Source: JBBITI01 sp037440885 (lineage in GTDB: Bacteria; Chloroflexota; Dehalococcoidia; Dehalococcoidales; UBA2162). From it: DNA of 15,868 nucleotides. Position 1 is the first letter of the stretch. Each line of letters starts with the position of its first letter. Location: assembly GCA_037440885.1 (NCBI GenBank), contig JBBITI010000060.1:1-15868 (forward strand), given 5' to 3'. This document shows positions 1 through 6,527 of the stretch, in pieces. Both the position numbers and the translations under genes were made by a program. The notes beneath the pieces are model-generated. The model worked only from the letters and a program-made list of their open reading frames with translations. It was not told the DNA's origin and ran no database searches.

Positions 1-261
1 CTAGGCAGGATACCAGGGAAAAAGAACTCCCCACGGCCTATCGACATAGATATCCTGCTATACGGAAATACCATCATGAATACCCCGGAACTGATCATCC
101 CGCATCCGAAAATGGCAGAGCGGGAATTTGTACTGGTACCCCTGGCGGAGATTGCACCGGACGTGGAACATCCGGTCCTGCATAAGACAGTAAAAGAACT
201 ACTAGCCGGTGTCAAAGGCAAACAAGACGTCATTAAATACGTTACCAACCAGGAGAAGTAA
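1..261 (+). CDS. folK: HPPK, 2-amino-4-hydroxy-6-hydroxymethyldihydropteridine diphosphokinase (C-terminal part)
   Basis: The reading frame is open from base 1 and ends at TAA 259-261, so the gene enters from the left and only about 86 C-terminal residues are present. HPPK transfers pyrophosphate from ATP to 6-hydroxymethyl-dihydropterin in folate synthesis. The diagnostic segment SPRPIDIDILLYG is visible at fragment residues 10-22. Its two Asp residues in the RPIDID block correspond to the Mg-ATP ligands of the family. It is followed by the conserved IPHPKMAEREFVLVPLAEIAP stretch (residues 30-50, described here in parts: IPHPKMAERE then FVLVPLAEIAP). The ATG at 76 lies downstream of the catalytic motif, so it is an internal Met and not a start. 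The stop overlaps the ATG of the next gene by one base (TAATG), which suggests translational coupling with the pterin synthase. The family assignment is secure. Confidence 0.95.
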   Translation, partial: LGRIPGKKNSPRPIDIDILLYGNTIMNTPELIIPHPKMAEREFVLVPLAEIAPDVEHPVLHKTVKELLAGVKGKQDVIKYVTNQEK

Positions 262-632
262 TGTACGAGATATCGGTAGAGACTGATTTCGATGCCGCCC
301 ATGCGTTAAGAGGGTACCAGGGCAAGTGCGAAGCCATGCATGGTCACCGGTTCAAGGTAGCGGTAACCATTCGCGCCGCCAAACTGAACGAGATCGGTCT
401 GGCATATGATTTCACGGTATTGAAAAAGCAGCTTAACGAAATCACCGGGCGATTCGATCATACGTCCCTGAACGATACTCCACCTTTCAACCGGATAAAT
501 CCGTCATCAGAAAATATCGCAACTACAATCTACGATCTGATGAAGGCGAACCTGTCGGGAGTCCAAGTATCACTGGTCAAGGTAGAAGTCTGGGAATCAC
601 CGACCAGCCGGGCGGAATACCGGGAAGACTAG
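261..632 (+). CDS. 6-pyruvoyltetrahydropterin synthase family protein with Cys+Glu active site (probable PTPS-III-type FolB bypass; QueD-like)
   Basis: A 123-residue single-domain T-fold enzyme of the PTPS/QueD family. Zinc ligands are visible as His14 in DFDAAHAL and His27/His29 in the HGH motif. Further family blocks are FDHTSLND, PSSENIA and the C-terminal VEVWESPTSRAEY. The active-site segment reads C23-E24-A-M-H27-G-H29, so it satisfies both C-X3-HGH (QueD/PTPS) and E-X2-HGH (PTPS-III). Published work on folB-less bacteria, including Chloroflexi, showed that PTPS paralogs in which Glu replaces or accompanies the catalytic Cys can make 6-hydroxymethyl-dihydropterin from dihydroneopterin triphosphate. 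The gene overlaps folK by one base, and HPPK uses exactly that product, so a folate role is favoured. A role in queuosine synthesis (queF lies about 500 bases away) or a dual role remains possible. The stop TAG overlaps the convergent Trm112-like gene by four bases. Confidence 0.9.
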   Translation: MYEISVETDFDAAHALRGYQGKCEAMHGHRFKVAVTIRAAKLNEIGLAYDFTVLKKQLNEITGRFDHTSLNDTPPFNRINPSSENIATTIYDLMKANLSGVQVSLVKVEVWESPTSRAEYRED

Positions 633-811
633 GCGGTTTTTTGCGGCGGCAGCAGATTGGGAATGGTGTCCACGATCGGATAGCTGCATGCGCACTTTAG
701 ACAATAGAGAGAGCCGCTGACGATTTCTTTTTTATTCTCTTCGGTGACAGTCAACTTCAGGTCGCCCTTGCATACCGGACAGACCAGGATATCCATCAAT
801 TCACGTTTCAC
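629..811 (-). CDS. Trm112 family zinc-binding protein (UPF0434/YcaR-like)
   Basis: A 60-residue protein if started at the GTG at 811. Trm112-like proteins are small zinc-binding partners that in eukaryotes and archaea activate methyltransferases; in bacteria the role is less clear. The sequence shows MDILVCPVCKGDL near the N terminus (Cys11, Cys14) and YCLKCACSYPIVDTIPNLLP in the second half (Cys37, Cys40). That is the usual two-CXXC pattern followed by the typical Y-P-I-x-x-x-I-P-x-L ending. The GTG is preferred because family members begin with a K-R-E-L-x-D-I-L pattern and because a -10-like TATAAT ends six bases upstream. The frame stays open as far as an ATG at 847, but that would lie inside the promoter. 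The Met at residue 6 is another possible start. The stop shares the bases CTAG with the convergent PTPS gene. Confidence 0.85.
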   Translation of the reverse strand: MKRELMDILVCPVCKGDLKLTVTEENKKEIVSGSLYCLKCACSYPIVDTIPNLLPPQKTA

Positions 812-817
812 GCCGGA

Positions 818-847
818 ATTATAACAAATCTCTAATGAGAGCTCCAA
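818..847 (-). promoter_or_regulatory. Predicted sigma-70-type promoter of the Trm112-like gene, leaderless geometry
   Basis: On the minus strand TTGGAG (842-847) and TATAAT (818-823) are separated by 18 bases. The -10 is a perfect consensus and the -35 is partial. The predicted start of transcription, seven bases past the -10, falls on the G of the GTG start codon at 811, and no Shine-Dalgarno sequence is present. This suggests a leaderless mRNA. Confidence 0.5.
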
Positions 848-1145
848 TTCTCAGTTGAAGATACCCGCAATATCAATCGAGGTTCCTGGATCAAGACCAG
901 CAGGGAGGATCAGGGACAGGTATTGATTCTGCCGTGGCAGATTCGACCTTTCGACAAGCTCAGGGCAAGCGGGGGGGGACAGATCATTATCAGTGGAAGG
1001 TCATCTGTACCGGTGACAACCGGCTCAAGCTATTCAGAGTCTGTTACCGAGGGCTATTCAGCCGGGAAGTATTGGCTTTCTCGCCAACTGATGGCCAGTT
1101 ATCCGTTACTCGGACACACTCCTGGAGACTCGACTTACGGCGCAA
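848..1145. other. Intergenic region without a convincing gene
   Basis: About 300 bases between the Trm112-like gene and the end of queF. Short open frames exist on the plus strand from 923 and 934, but they lack ribosome binding sites, do not resemble any family I know, and the longer one runs on into queF in the antisense direction. The stretch contains a repeat-like fragment at 947-978. No tRNA, terminator or riboswitch structure is evident. Confidence 0.5.
947..978. repeat. Fragment resembling a dispersed intergenic repeat (TTCGACAAGCTCAGG type), ending in G8
   Basis: The core TTCGACAAGCTCAGGGCAAG (950-969) translates as FDKLRASG on one strand and CPELVE on the other. These are spurious peptides often seen where a dispersed palindromic repeat is mistranslated in environmental bacterial genomes. 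It is followed by a run of eight G residues (971-978). Only one copy is in this window, so its repetitive nature is recalled from other genomes, not shown here. Confidence 0.4.
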
Positions 1146-1547
1146 TCACTTTTTTTCATAGCGGGCGGAAACATGAGTCCGGATACCGCCGCGCTCCCCA
1201 TAACTTGCTTCGACTTCCATGTAGACCGGTTCAAGCAGCGTTGTCAGGTCGTTGAGTATCCGGTTGACAGCATGCTCCTGAAGAATACCGACATTGCGAA
1301 AAGAAGTCAGGTAATATTTCAACGATTTCAATTCCACCAGTTTTGCGTCCGGCATATAGGTGACAGTCAAGGTGGCAAAATCCGGCAAGCCGGTCCAGGG
1401 GCATACAGCGGTAAACTCTAAAGTCTCATAGACAACTTCGGTTTCCGAACCGGAGTATTCAAAGGGAATACTTTCCAATACCGCCGTATCAATCATATCC
1501 TCTTTATAAACATCGAAACGCCGCGAGGCGTATTTGTCCATTTTCAT
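1146..1547 (-). CDS. queF: NADPH-dependent 7-cyano-7-deazaguanine reductase (preQ0 reductase), type I
   Basis: A 133-residue, single-domain (type I) QueF, which reduces the nitrile of preQ0 to the aminomethyl group of preQ1 on the way to queuosine in tRNA. The catalytic cysteine is in TAVCPWTGLPD (Cys49), which forms the thioimide with preQ0, and Asp56 follows in the conserved position. The QueF signature ELKSLKYY is at residues 72-79, and the substrate-binding QEH (Glu91, His92) follows. The C-terminal GERGGIRTHVSARY is also typical. The start at 1547 has GGGAGAA about five bases upstream on the minus strand; a second Met two codons in is an alternative. QueF is transcribed divergently from ispD. 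No queC, queE or folE is in the window. No preQ1 riboswitch could be recognised in the upstream 250 bases, although this small motif is easily missed by eye. Confidence 0.96.
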   Translation of the reverse strand: MKMDKYASRRFDVYKEDMIDTAVLESIPFEYSGSETEVVYETLEFTAVCPWTGLPDFATLTVTYMPDAKLVELKSLKYYLTSFRNVGILQEHAVNRILNDLTTLLEPVYMEVEASYGERGGIRTHVSARYEKK

Positions 1548-1797
1548 ATTGATTCTCCCATAACCATTTCAGGTCAACTGACAATATTGCGCGTACGAAC
1601 CGGAACCGATAATCTAATGATACAACGAAGCAGACAACCATATCCAGACCACAACATCCGGTCTCATCCGGGATAATATTGCGTACAACACCAGGCCGAG
1701 ATCTTGTGTCACTCACGGGTTCGATAACCGGGTCTGTCAATGTTCAGCCGGATGGTAATATGTTAAACTCAATCATCTCAGGAAGGAAATTTTTACT
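1548..1797. other. Divergent queF-ispD intergenic region
   Basis: About 250 bases. It holds the ispD promoter candidate, the ribosome binding sites of both genes, and two copies of AATATTGC followed closely by GTAC (1583-1590 and 1675-1682, 92 bases apart), which may be protein-binding sites or chance. A short hairpin GGTT-CGAT-AACC near 1719-1730 resembles a T-arm, but no tRNA can be built around it. Confidence 0.4.
1734..1761 (+). promoter_or_regulatory. Candidate promoter of ispD-ispF
   Basis: CTGTCA (1734-1739) and TAATAT (1756-1761) are separated by 16 bases. This is four of six matches at -35 and a good -10. It lies about 35 bases upstream of the ispD start, and GGAAGG at about 1781-1786 serves as ribosome binding site. 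Confidence 0.35.
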
Positions 1798-2484
1798 TTG
1801 TTTAACAACCAGGCAGTCGGAGCGGTGATTGCGGCCGCCGGTACCAGCCGCCGGATGGAGGGCATCGATAAAATCTTTGCCGATCTGGAGGGGAGACCGG
1901 TACTCTCTCGTGTCATCGAGACATTTCAAAAAAGCACAGATATCGACCGGATAATAGTTATTCTAAGTCAGCAAAACATCGCCGGTGGTCAGGCTCTAGT
2001 GTCCGAAGGCAATTGGCCGAAAGTAATAGGGATACACCCGGGAGGAGAGCGACGCCAGGACTCGGTGCTCAAGGGTATAGGAGAACTCCGGGGCTGCGAC
2101 TGGATCGTGATCCACGACGGCGCCCGCCCGCTGGTGACCGTTGACCTGATACGAAGCGGGCTGGAAGCCGCGGCAGAAAGCGGGGTGGCGATCGCCGCGG
2201 TGCCCGTTACCGATACAATCAAAGTAGCTGGAGAAGATTTAACGGTACAGGGCACACCACCACGGCGCAACCTGTGGTCGGTACAAACCCCGCAGATATT
2301 CCGGTACGATATAATTACAAACGCGTATAAGCAATTAACAGGCGAGGTTTCCGATGATGCCAGCGCGGTGGAACGACTGGGATACAAGGTTAAAATTTTC
2401 CAGGGCTCCTATGACAATATAAAAATAACCACCCCGGACGATCTGATGATAGCCGGGGTTTTGTGGCGGAATTATGGTCGTTAA
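1798..2484 (+). CDS. ispD: 2-C-methyl-D-erythritol 4-phosphate cytidylyltransferase
   Basis: A 228-residue cytidylyltransferase of the MEP pathway that makes CDP-methylerythritol from MEP and CTP. The N-terminal nucleotide-binding loop AAAGTSRRM (residues 12-20) is followed by the catalytic Lys25 in DKIF. Other family blocks are GGERRQDSVLKG, VIHDGARP (about 104-111), AVPVTDTIK, VQTPQIF (162-168) and DDAS near 186-189. The length matches the family. The start is TTG at 1798, chosen because GGAAGG lies 11 bases upstream and the protein then begins just before the conserved VGAVIAAAG strand; the frame upstream is closed. The 3' end overlaps ispF by 11 bases, so the two are translationally coupled. 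Some bacteria carry these two activities as a fused IspDF protein; here they are separate. Confidence 0.96.
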   Translation: MFNNQAVGAVIAAAGTSRRMEGIDKIFADLEGRPVLSRVIETFQKSTDIDRIIVILSQQNIAGGQALVSEGNWPKVIGIHPGGERRQDSVLKGIGELRGCDWIVIHDGARPLVTVDLIRSGLEAAAESGVAIAAVPVTDTIKVAGEDLTVQGTPPRRNLWSVQTPQIFRYDIITNAYKQLTGEVSDDASAVERLGYKVKIFQGSYDNIKITTPDDLMIAGVLWRNYGR

Positions 2485-2962
2485 ACAACGTATCGGTATC
2501 GGTCACGACGTGCACCAGTTAGTCGCTGGCCGTCCGCTAATCCTGGGCGGGGTTCATATCCCGTACGAAAAGGGTCTGGACGGCTGGAGCGATGCCGATG
2601 CCCTCGTCCACGCTATTATCGACGCTTTACTGGGAGCGGCGGGGCGGGGGGATATTGGTCAACACTTTCCACCGGGAAAAGCGGAATACAGAAGCATATC
2701 CAGTCTAGAATTACTCAAGCGAACCCGGGAAATACTGGGAGCGAAGGGATGGGAGGCAGGGAATATCGATGCCAGCATCATCGCAGAAAAACCGCGCCTG
2801 AGCAGTTACATGGAGAGCATGCGCCGCGAAATCAGCCGGGCTTTAAAGATTCCCGTTGATTGTATTAATATTAAAGCCGGGACTTCAGAAGGGATGGGTT
2901 TCACGGGGAGGGAGGAGGGCATCGAGGTCTTTGCCGTAGCTTTAATCACTGCTCAAGTGTAA
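2474..2962 (+). CDS. ispF: 2-C-methyl-D-erythritol 2,4-cyclodiphosphate synthase
   Basis: A 162-residue IspF, which cyclises CDP-ME 2-phosphate to MEcPP with loss of CMP and normally acts as a zinc-dependent homotrimer. The metal ligands are Asp12 and His14 in GHDVH and His46 in DALVHA. The block GRGDIGQHFPPG contains the conserved GDIG. The C-terminal KAGTSEGMGFTGREEGIE matches the CDP-binding region (usually K-A-T-T-x-E-x-L-G-F-x-G-R-x-E-G-I). Two positions depart from the textbook form. The loop usually written G-H-S-D has Trp38 in place of His (GWSD), and the first Thr of the TTxE segment is Gly. Both may be lineage variants. The start overlaps ispD by 11 bases; the last ispD codons contribute AATTATGG, with no strong separate ribosome binding site. 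Confidence 0.95.
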   Translation: MVVKQRIGIGHDVHQLVAGRPLILGGVHIPYEKGLDGWSDADALVHAIIDALLGAAGRGDIGQHFPPGKAEYRSISSLELLKRTREILGAKGWEAGNIDASIIAEKPRLSSYMESMRREISRALKIPVDCINIKAGTSEGMGFTGREEGIEVFAVALITAQV

Positions 2963-3046
2963 TAAATTTACTGGTTAAACCGAAGAGTACTTTTCAAAGC
3001 CCCGATATATTGATAAGCTTGTTTAATCAACATGAAGGGAAACCTG

Positions 3047-4408
3047 ATGAAAATATTTAATACTTTATCCGGGCAAAAAGACGCATTTATACCGGGAGGC
3101 GAGCGGGTGACGATGTACGTGTGCGGAGTAACGCCTTATGATGAATCGCACCTCGGGCACGCCATGTTCGCCATCGTATTCGATACCGTCCGGCGGTACC
3201 TTCTTTACCGCGGCCACCAGGTTACATACGTAAGGAACATTACCGACATCGAAGATAAAATCATCGACCGGGCGAGCCGACTTGGGATCCCGCCGAAAGA
3301 ACTGGCAGAGAAATTCGCTGATAAATTTTTCGACGACATGAATGCCCTCAATGTCATGAAACCAGATATTACGCCTTACGCCACGGAAGAGATACCCAAA
3401 ATGCTGGAATTAATCAGCGGGTTAATACACAAAGGCCATGCTTATCCGGCGCGAGGCAGCGTCTATTTCCGGGTAACGAGCATGGCGGATTACGGAAAAT
3501 TGTCGCGCCGTACACTGGATGCGATGATGGCCGGCGCCCGCATCGAACCCGGTGAGGAAAAAGAGCATCCCATGGACTTTGCCCTGTGGAAGGCGGCCAA
3601 GCCGGGCGAGCCATCCTGGGAAAGTCCATGGGGCAAAGGGCGGCCGGGGTGGCACATCGAATGCAGCGCCATGTCCCTGCGATACCTGGGCGAGCAGATC
3701 GATATCCACGGCGGCGGACAGGACCTGATTTTCCCTCACCATGAAAACGAGATTGCGCAATCGGAATCGTTCACCGGGAAAAAACCTTTCGTCCGTTACT
3801 GGATGCACAACGGATTACTGCAACTGGGTACGGAGAAGATGAGCAAGTCACTGGGTAACCTGGTGACGATCAGGCAGGTACTGGATAAATACAGCGGCGA
3901 CGCGGTGCGCCTCTTCATCCTGAGTTCTCACTACCGCAGTCCGTTGACTTATTCCGAGGAAACGCTGGCGGCAGCCGATAAAGGAGCGGAAAGATTAAGA
4001 CAGGCGGCGGGGATTCCGAGTGGCGGGGAGGGGGTGTCGAATATTGATATCGAGGGATACCGAAATCGTTTTATGGAAGCGATGGATGACGATTTCAACA
4101 CCCCGCAGGCAATCGCAGCCATTTTCGATCTGACGAGGGAGATCAACCGGGAACGAGACGCCGGTCATGATATTAGTGAAGCGAAAAAGCTTCTTATTGA
4201 ATTGACCGGTATCATGGGATTAACATTAAAGAAAGAAGCGGAACAATTTACCGATGCCGCACCGTTTATCGAACTCCTGATTAGCACCCGCAAAGGTTTG
4301 CGCGAAGCCAAGCAATTCCGACTGGCCGATGAGATCCGGAACAGGCTGAAGGAATTAGGCATCGTCCTGGAAGACGGACCTACAGGCACAACATGGAAGA
4401 AGAACTAG
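3047..4408 (+). CDS. cysS: Cysteinyl-tRNA synthetase
   Basis: A 453-residue class I synthetase that charges tRNA-Cys. The zinc ligands expected for substrate selection are all visible: Cys26 in MYVCGVTPYD, Cys206 in WHIECSAMS, and His231 and Glu235 in HHENE. The HIGH-type motif is HLGHA (35-39) and the KMSKS motif is intact (264-268). The C-terminal part carries the tRNA-binding helical region ending in a typical RLADEIRNRLKELGIVLED stretch. The start at 3047 is preferred because AAGGG lies seven bases upstream and family members begin MKxxNT. An in-frame ATG at 3032 would add five residues but has no ribosome binding site. The gene follows ispF after 84 bases on the same strand, with no terminator seen between them. 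Confidence 0.97.
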   Translation: MKIFNTLSGQKDAFIPGGERVTMYVCGVTPYDESHLGHAMFAIVFDTVRRYLLYRGHQVTYVRNITDIEDKIIDRASRLGIPPKELAEKFADKFFDDMNALNVMKPDITPYATEEIPKMLELISGLIHKGHAYPARGSVYFRVTSMADYGKLSRRTLDAMMAGARIEPGEEKEHPMDFALWKAAKPGEPSWESPWGKGRPGWHIECSAMSLRYLGEQIDIHGGGQDLIFPHHENEIAQSESFTGKKPFVRYWMHNGLLQLGTEKMSKSLGNLVTIRQVLDKYSGDAVRLFILSSHYRSPLTYSEETLAAADKGAERLRQAAGIPSGGEGVSNIDIEGYRNRFMEAMDDDFNTPQAIAAIFDLTREINRERDAGHDISEAKKLLIELTGIMGLTLKKEAEQFTDAAPFIELLISTRKGLREAKQFRLADEIRNRLKELGIVLEDGPTGTTWKKN

Positions 4409-4436
4409 CTGCGGTAACAGCATGACCCAGCTTTGA

Positions 4437-4464
4437 TTGACATGCAAGCGGAATAGTTTATTAA
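4437..4464 (+). promoter_or_regulatory. Possible promoter of the radical SAM gene
   Basis: A perfect TTGACA (4437-4442) is followed after 16 bases by TATTAA (4459-4464). The -10 lies only three bases from the ATG at 4468, which is close even for a leaderless transcript, so either the -10 or the start codon may be wrongly placed. Confidence 0.3.
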
Positions 4465-4467
4465 TAA

Positions 4468-5715
4468 ATGATCACGAATATCCTGAGTTCCATCACCCGC
4501 AGGGAAGGCCGGAAATTCCAGCAGTTGGCAATCAATATTGACGATTCGTTTACAGCGGAATCGCTCCTGCGACGGGAGTCAAAGCCAGCGCTTTACATCC
4601 ACATCCCTTTCTGCCGCACGCTTTGCCCCTTTTGTTGTTTTAACCGATACCTTTTCAGAGAAGATGAAGCACGGGAGTATTTCCGCAGCCTGCGGAAAGA
4701 ACTCGACCTGTATATCGCGCGCGGTTTCCAGTTTTCCAGCTTTTATTTCGGGGGCGGGACACCGCCAATCCTTCTTGATGAGTTACTCGGATTCATGGCG
4801 TACCTGAAGCAAAAGTTTGACGTGAGAGAAATCTCGATGGAGAGCACCCCTGCGGAAATCAACCCGGAGATGGTACGATTACTTTCCCAGGCAGGAGTCA
4901 AACGGTTCTCAATCGGCATCCAGAGTTTTAACAATGATGTTCTAAAAAACATGGGACGGGTAGCACTCAGCGGGGAAGAAGCCAGGGAAAGAGTCATTCT
5001 CACCCAGGGTAATTTTGATACGGTGAACATTGACCTGATTTTCAATTTCCCGTTTCAGTCACTGGAGCAATTCCAGAACGATATTGCAATTTTCAAGAAT
5101 CTGAAGATCGACCAGGCGACCTTTTATCCACTGATGGCATCACCACACAAGCGCAGCGCCATAGAACGCCGGTTTAACAGGGTGGATTCCAGCCGGGAAG
5201 AGCAGTTTTATAACATCATCCTGAAAACGGTATATGACAGCGGTTACAAAGCTTCCACGGCATGGTGTTTTTCGCGCGGTGAACGGATGATCGATGAGTA
5301 TATCATCGAATTTGATGATTACATTGGTATTGGTTCGGGTTCAGTCAGTATCGTGAATGGAAATTTTTATGTCAATTCTTTCTCCCTGGAGAAATACAAC
5401 GAATTGATTAACAGGGGAAAGCTGCCAATAATCGGCTGGCGCCATCTGACGGAACGGGAGGCTTTACGTTACTATTTACTCACCGCAATGTTCGGGCTGG
5501 CAATCGACGCGAACAAATTTGCACAGCATTTTGGTGCCTCAATAGAGCAATTACTGTTTGGAGAACTGCTGGCACTGCGCGCCAGCGGACTGGTGCGGGG
5601 GAAAGAAAAGATTAATGTGACCCGCCGCGGTATGTATGCAGTCAATATCATGATGCGGGATTTTTTTGCAGCATTGAACGGATTGCGCGAACGCTGCATC
5701 GAACAACAAATCTAG
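4468..5715 (+). CDS. HemN/HemW-like radical SAM protein
   Basis: A 415-residue radical SAM enzyme of the coproporphyrinogen III dehydrogenase-like group. The cluster-binding motif is in HIPFCRTLCPFCCF: Cys49, Cys53 and Cys56 form the CX3CX2C triad for the 4Fe-4S/SAM centre, and Cys57 follows immediately. True HemN has a fourth Cys one residue further on (CX3CX2CXC), and HemW usually has CDF, so this is neither in the strict sense. YFGGGTPP (about 92-99) is the GGGTP SAM-binding motif, and VKRFSIGIQSFN is the matching R-x-S-x-G-x-Q-S-F strand. The C-terminal 130 residues resemble the HemN C-terminal domain (IGIGSGSVS, then a helical end). Substrate is unknown: porphyrinogen decarboxylation, heme handling and something unrelated are all open. 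No other heme gene is nearby. It converges on the menaquinone-type methyltransferase gene. The ribosome binding site is weak. Confidence 0.85.
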   Translation: MITNILSSITRREGRKFQQLAINIDDSFTAESLLRRESKPALYIHIPFCRTLCPFCCFNRYLFREDEAREYFRSLRKELDLYIARGFQFSSFYFGGGTPPILLDELLGFMAYLKQKFDVREISMESTPAEINPEMVRLLSQAGVKRFSIGIQSFNNDVLKNMGRVALSGEEARERVILTQGNFDTVNIDLIFNFPFQSLEQFQNDIAIFKNLKIDQATFYPLMASPHKRSAIERRFNRVDSSREEQFYNIILKTVYDSGYKASTAWCFSRGERMIDEYIIEFDDYIGIGSGSVSIVNGNFYVNSFSLEKYNELINRGKLPIIGWRHLTEREALRYYLLTAMFGLAIDANKFAQHFGASIEQLLFGELLALRASGLVRGKEKINVTRRGMYAVNIMMRDFFAALNGLRERCIEQQI

Positions 5716-5767
5716 CTTCAATATAGCGGGTGATGGAGTTACCGAACATCATACTTTCAAAAGATCC

Positions 5768-6499
5768 TTACTTGATGGCAACATATATCCCTGCGGCGCC
5801 AAGGAACAAAGACCGATAGCCGACTTCCCGAAAACCGTAAGTCAATAATAGCTTGCGCACTTCATCCGGGTTATAAAACTGCCGGGCGGATTCGGTAAGA
5901 TATCTATAGGCTGACTTGTTCCCTGACAACACCCCTCCTATCCAGTAAACATACGACCGCAGATAAAGATGGAACCACCAGCGGATAAATTTAGATTCGG
6001 GCTGGCTCGATTCCACAACAACCAGGCGACCGCCCGGAACAAGTACCCGGAATATCTCGGCCAGATGCAAATTAACAATAGGATTTTTGTATACCAGATT
6101 GCGAAAGGCGAAAGAAATCCCGACGGTATCGAAATACTCTTTGGCGAAAGGCAAGCTGGCAGCTTCGGACTGGGTGAAAGCGATACGGTCCTTGCCAAAA
6201 GCGGTATCTGCTTTTAATCGAGCGATATCCAGCATCTCCGGGCTGAAGTCCAGTCCGTAGACCATTACATAATTCTTCGCCCGCCGGACGATGTCGATAG
6301 CGAGATCCCCGGTACCACAGCCGAGGTCGAGTATACGGCGGGGACCATTACCGAGGCATTCCCGCGCCGCTTTTTGCCGCCATTTTTTATCCAAACCAAA
6401 GGTAATGAGGTGATTGATCAAATCGTACCGCTTCGGAATGTTATTAAACATCCGGTAAAGCGGTTTGACAGGTAACCCTTTTTCTTCTTCTGATGACAT
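5768..6499 (-). CDS. menG: UbiE/MenG-type quinone C-methyltransferase (probable demethylmenaquinone methyltransferase)
   Basis: A 243-residue class I SAM-dependent methyltransferase. The N-terminal signature NIPKRYDLINHLITFGLD (residues 20-37), followed by KKWR, is the UbiE/MenG hallmark (compare Y-D-x-M-N-x-x-x-S-x-G-x-x-x-x-W). SAM motif I is ILDLGCGTGDLAID (about 56-69), then GLDFSPEML, and FRVLVPGGRLVVVES later on. The family methylates the ring of demethylmenaquinone or the ubiquinone precursor. The start at 6499 gives the normal UbiE length; the frame is open for 32 codons further upstream, but that would extend into the prenyltransferase gene and adds an atypical sequence. The gene lies 28 bases downstream of the UbiA/MenA-type gene, and the pair fits the last two steps of quinone assembly. 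The actual quinone is inferred; no other men or mqn gene is in the window. Confidence 0.88.
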   Translation of the reverse strand: MSSEEEKGLPVKPLYRMFNNIPKRYDLINHLITFGLDKKWRQKAARECLGNGPRRILDLGCGTGDLAIDIVRRAKNYVMVYGLDFSPEMLDIARLKADTAFGKDRIAFTQSEAASLPFAKEYFDTVGISFAFRNLVYKNPIVNLHLAEIFRVLVPGGRLVVVESSQPESKFIRWWFHLYLRSYVYWIGGVLSGNKSAYRYLTESARQFYNPDEVRKLLLTYGFREVGYRSLFLGAAGIYVAIK

Positions 6500-6527
6500 A
6501 ATTCCAGCCTGTAAGTGGCCGCTTTTT

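Noticed and set aside
923..1255. Plus-strand open frame of 110 codons beginning MILPWQIRPF
   Set aside because: It includes the repeat-like fragment, has no ribosome binding site, resembles no family I know and ends antisense to queF.
1700..1740. tRNA-like GGGTTCGATAACC segment
   Set aside because: It suggests a T-arm, but no acceptor stem, anticodon arm or D-arm can be built around it.
1989..2387. Minus-strand open frame of 132 codons inside ispD
   Set aside because: It lies wholly antisense to a clear ispD and has a low-complexity Ser/Pro/Thr composition.
5716..5767. Hairpin TGATG...CATCA between the convergent radical SAM and menG-type genes
   Set aside because: Only five pairs with a long loop and no T-run; could easily be chance.
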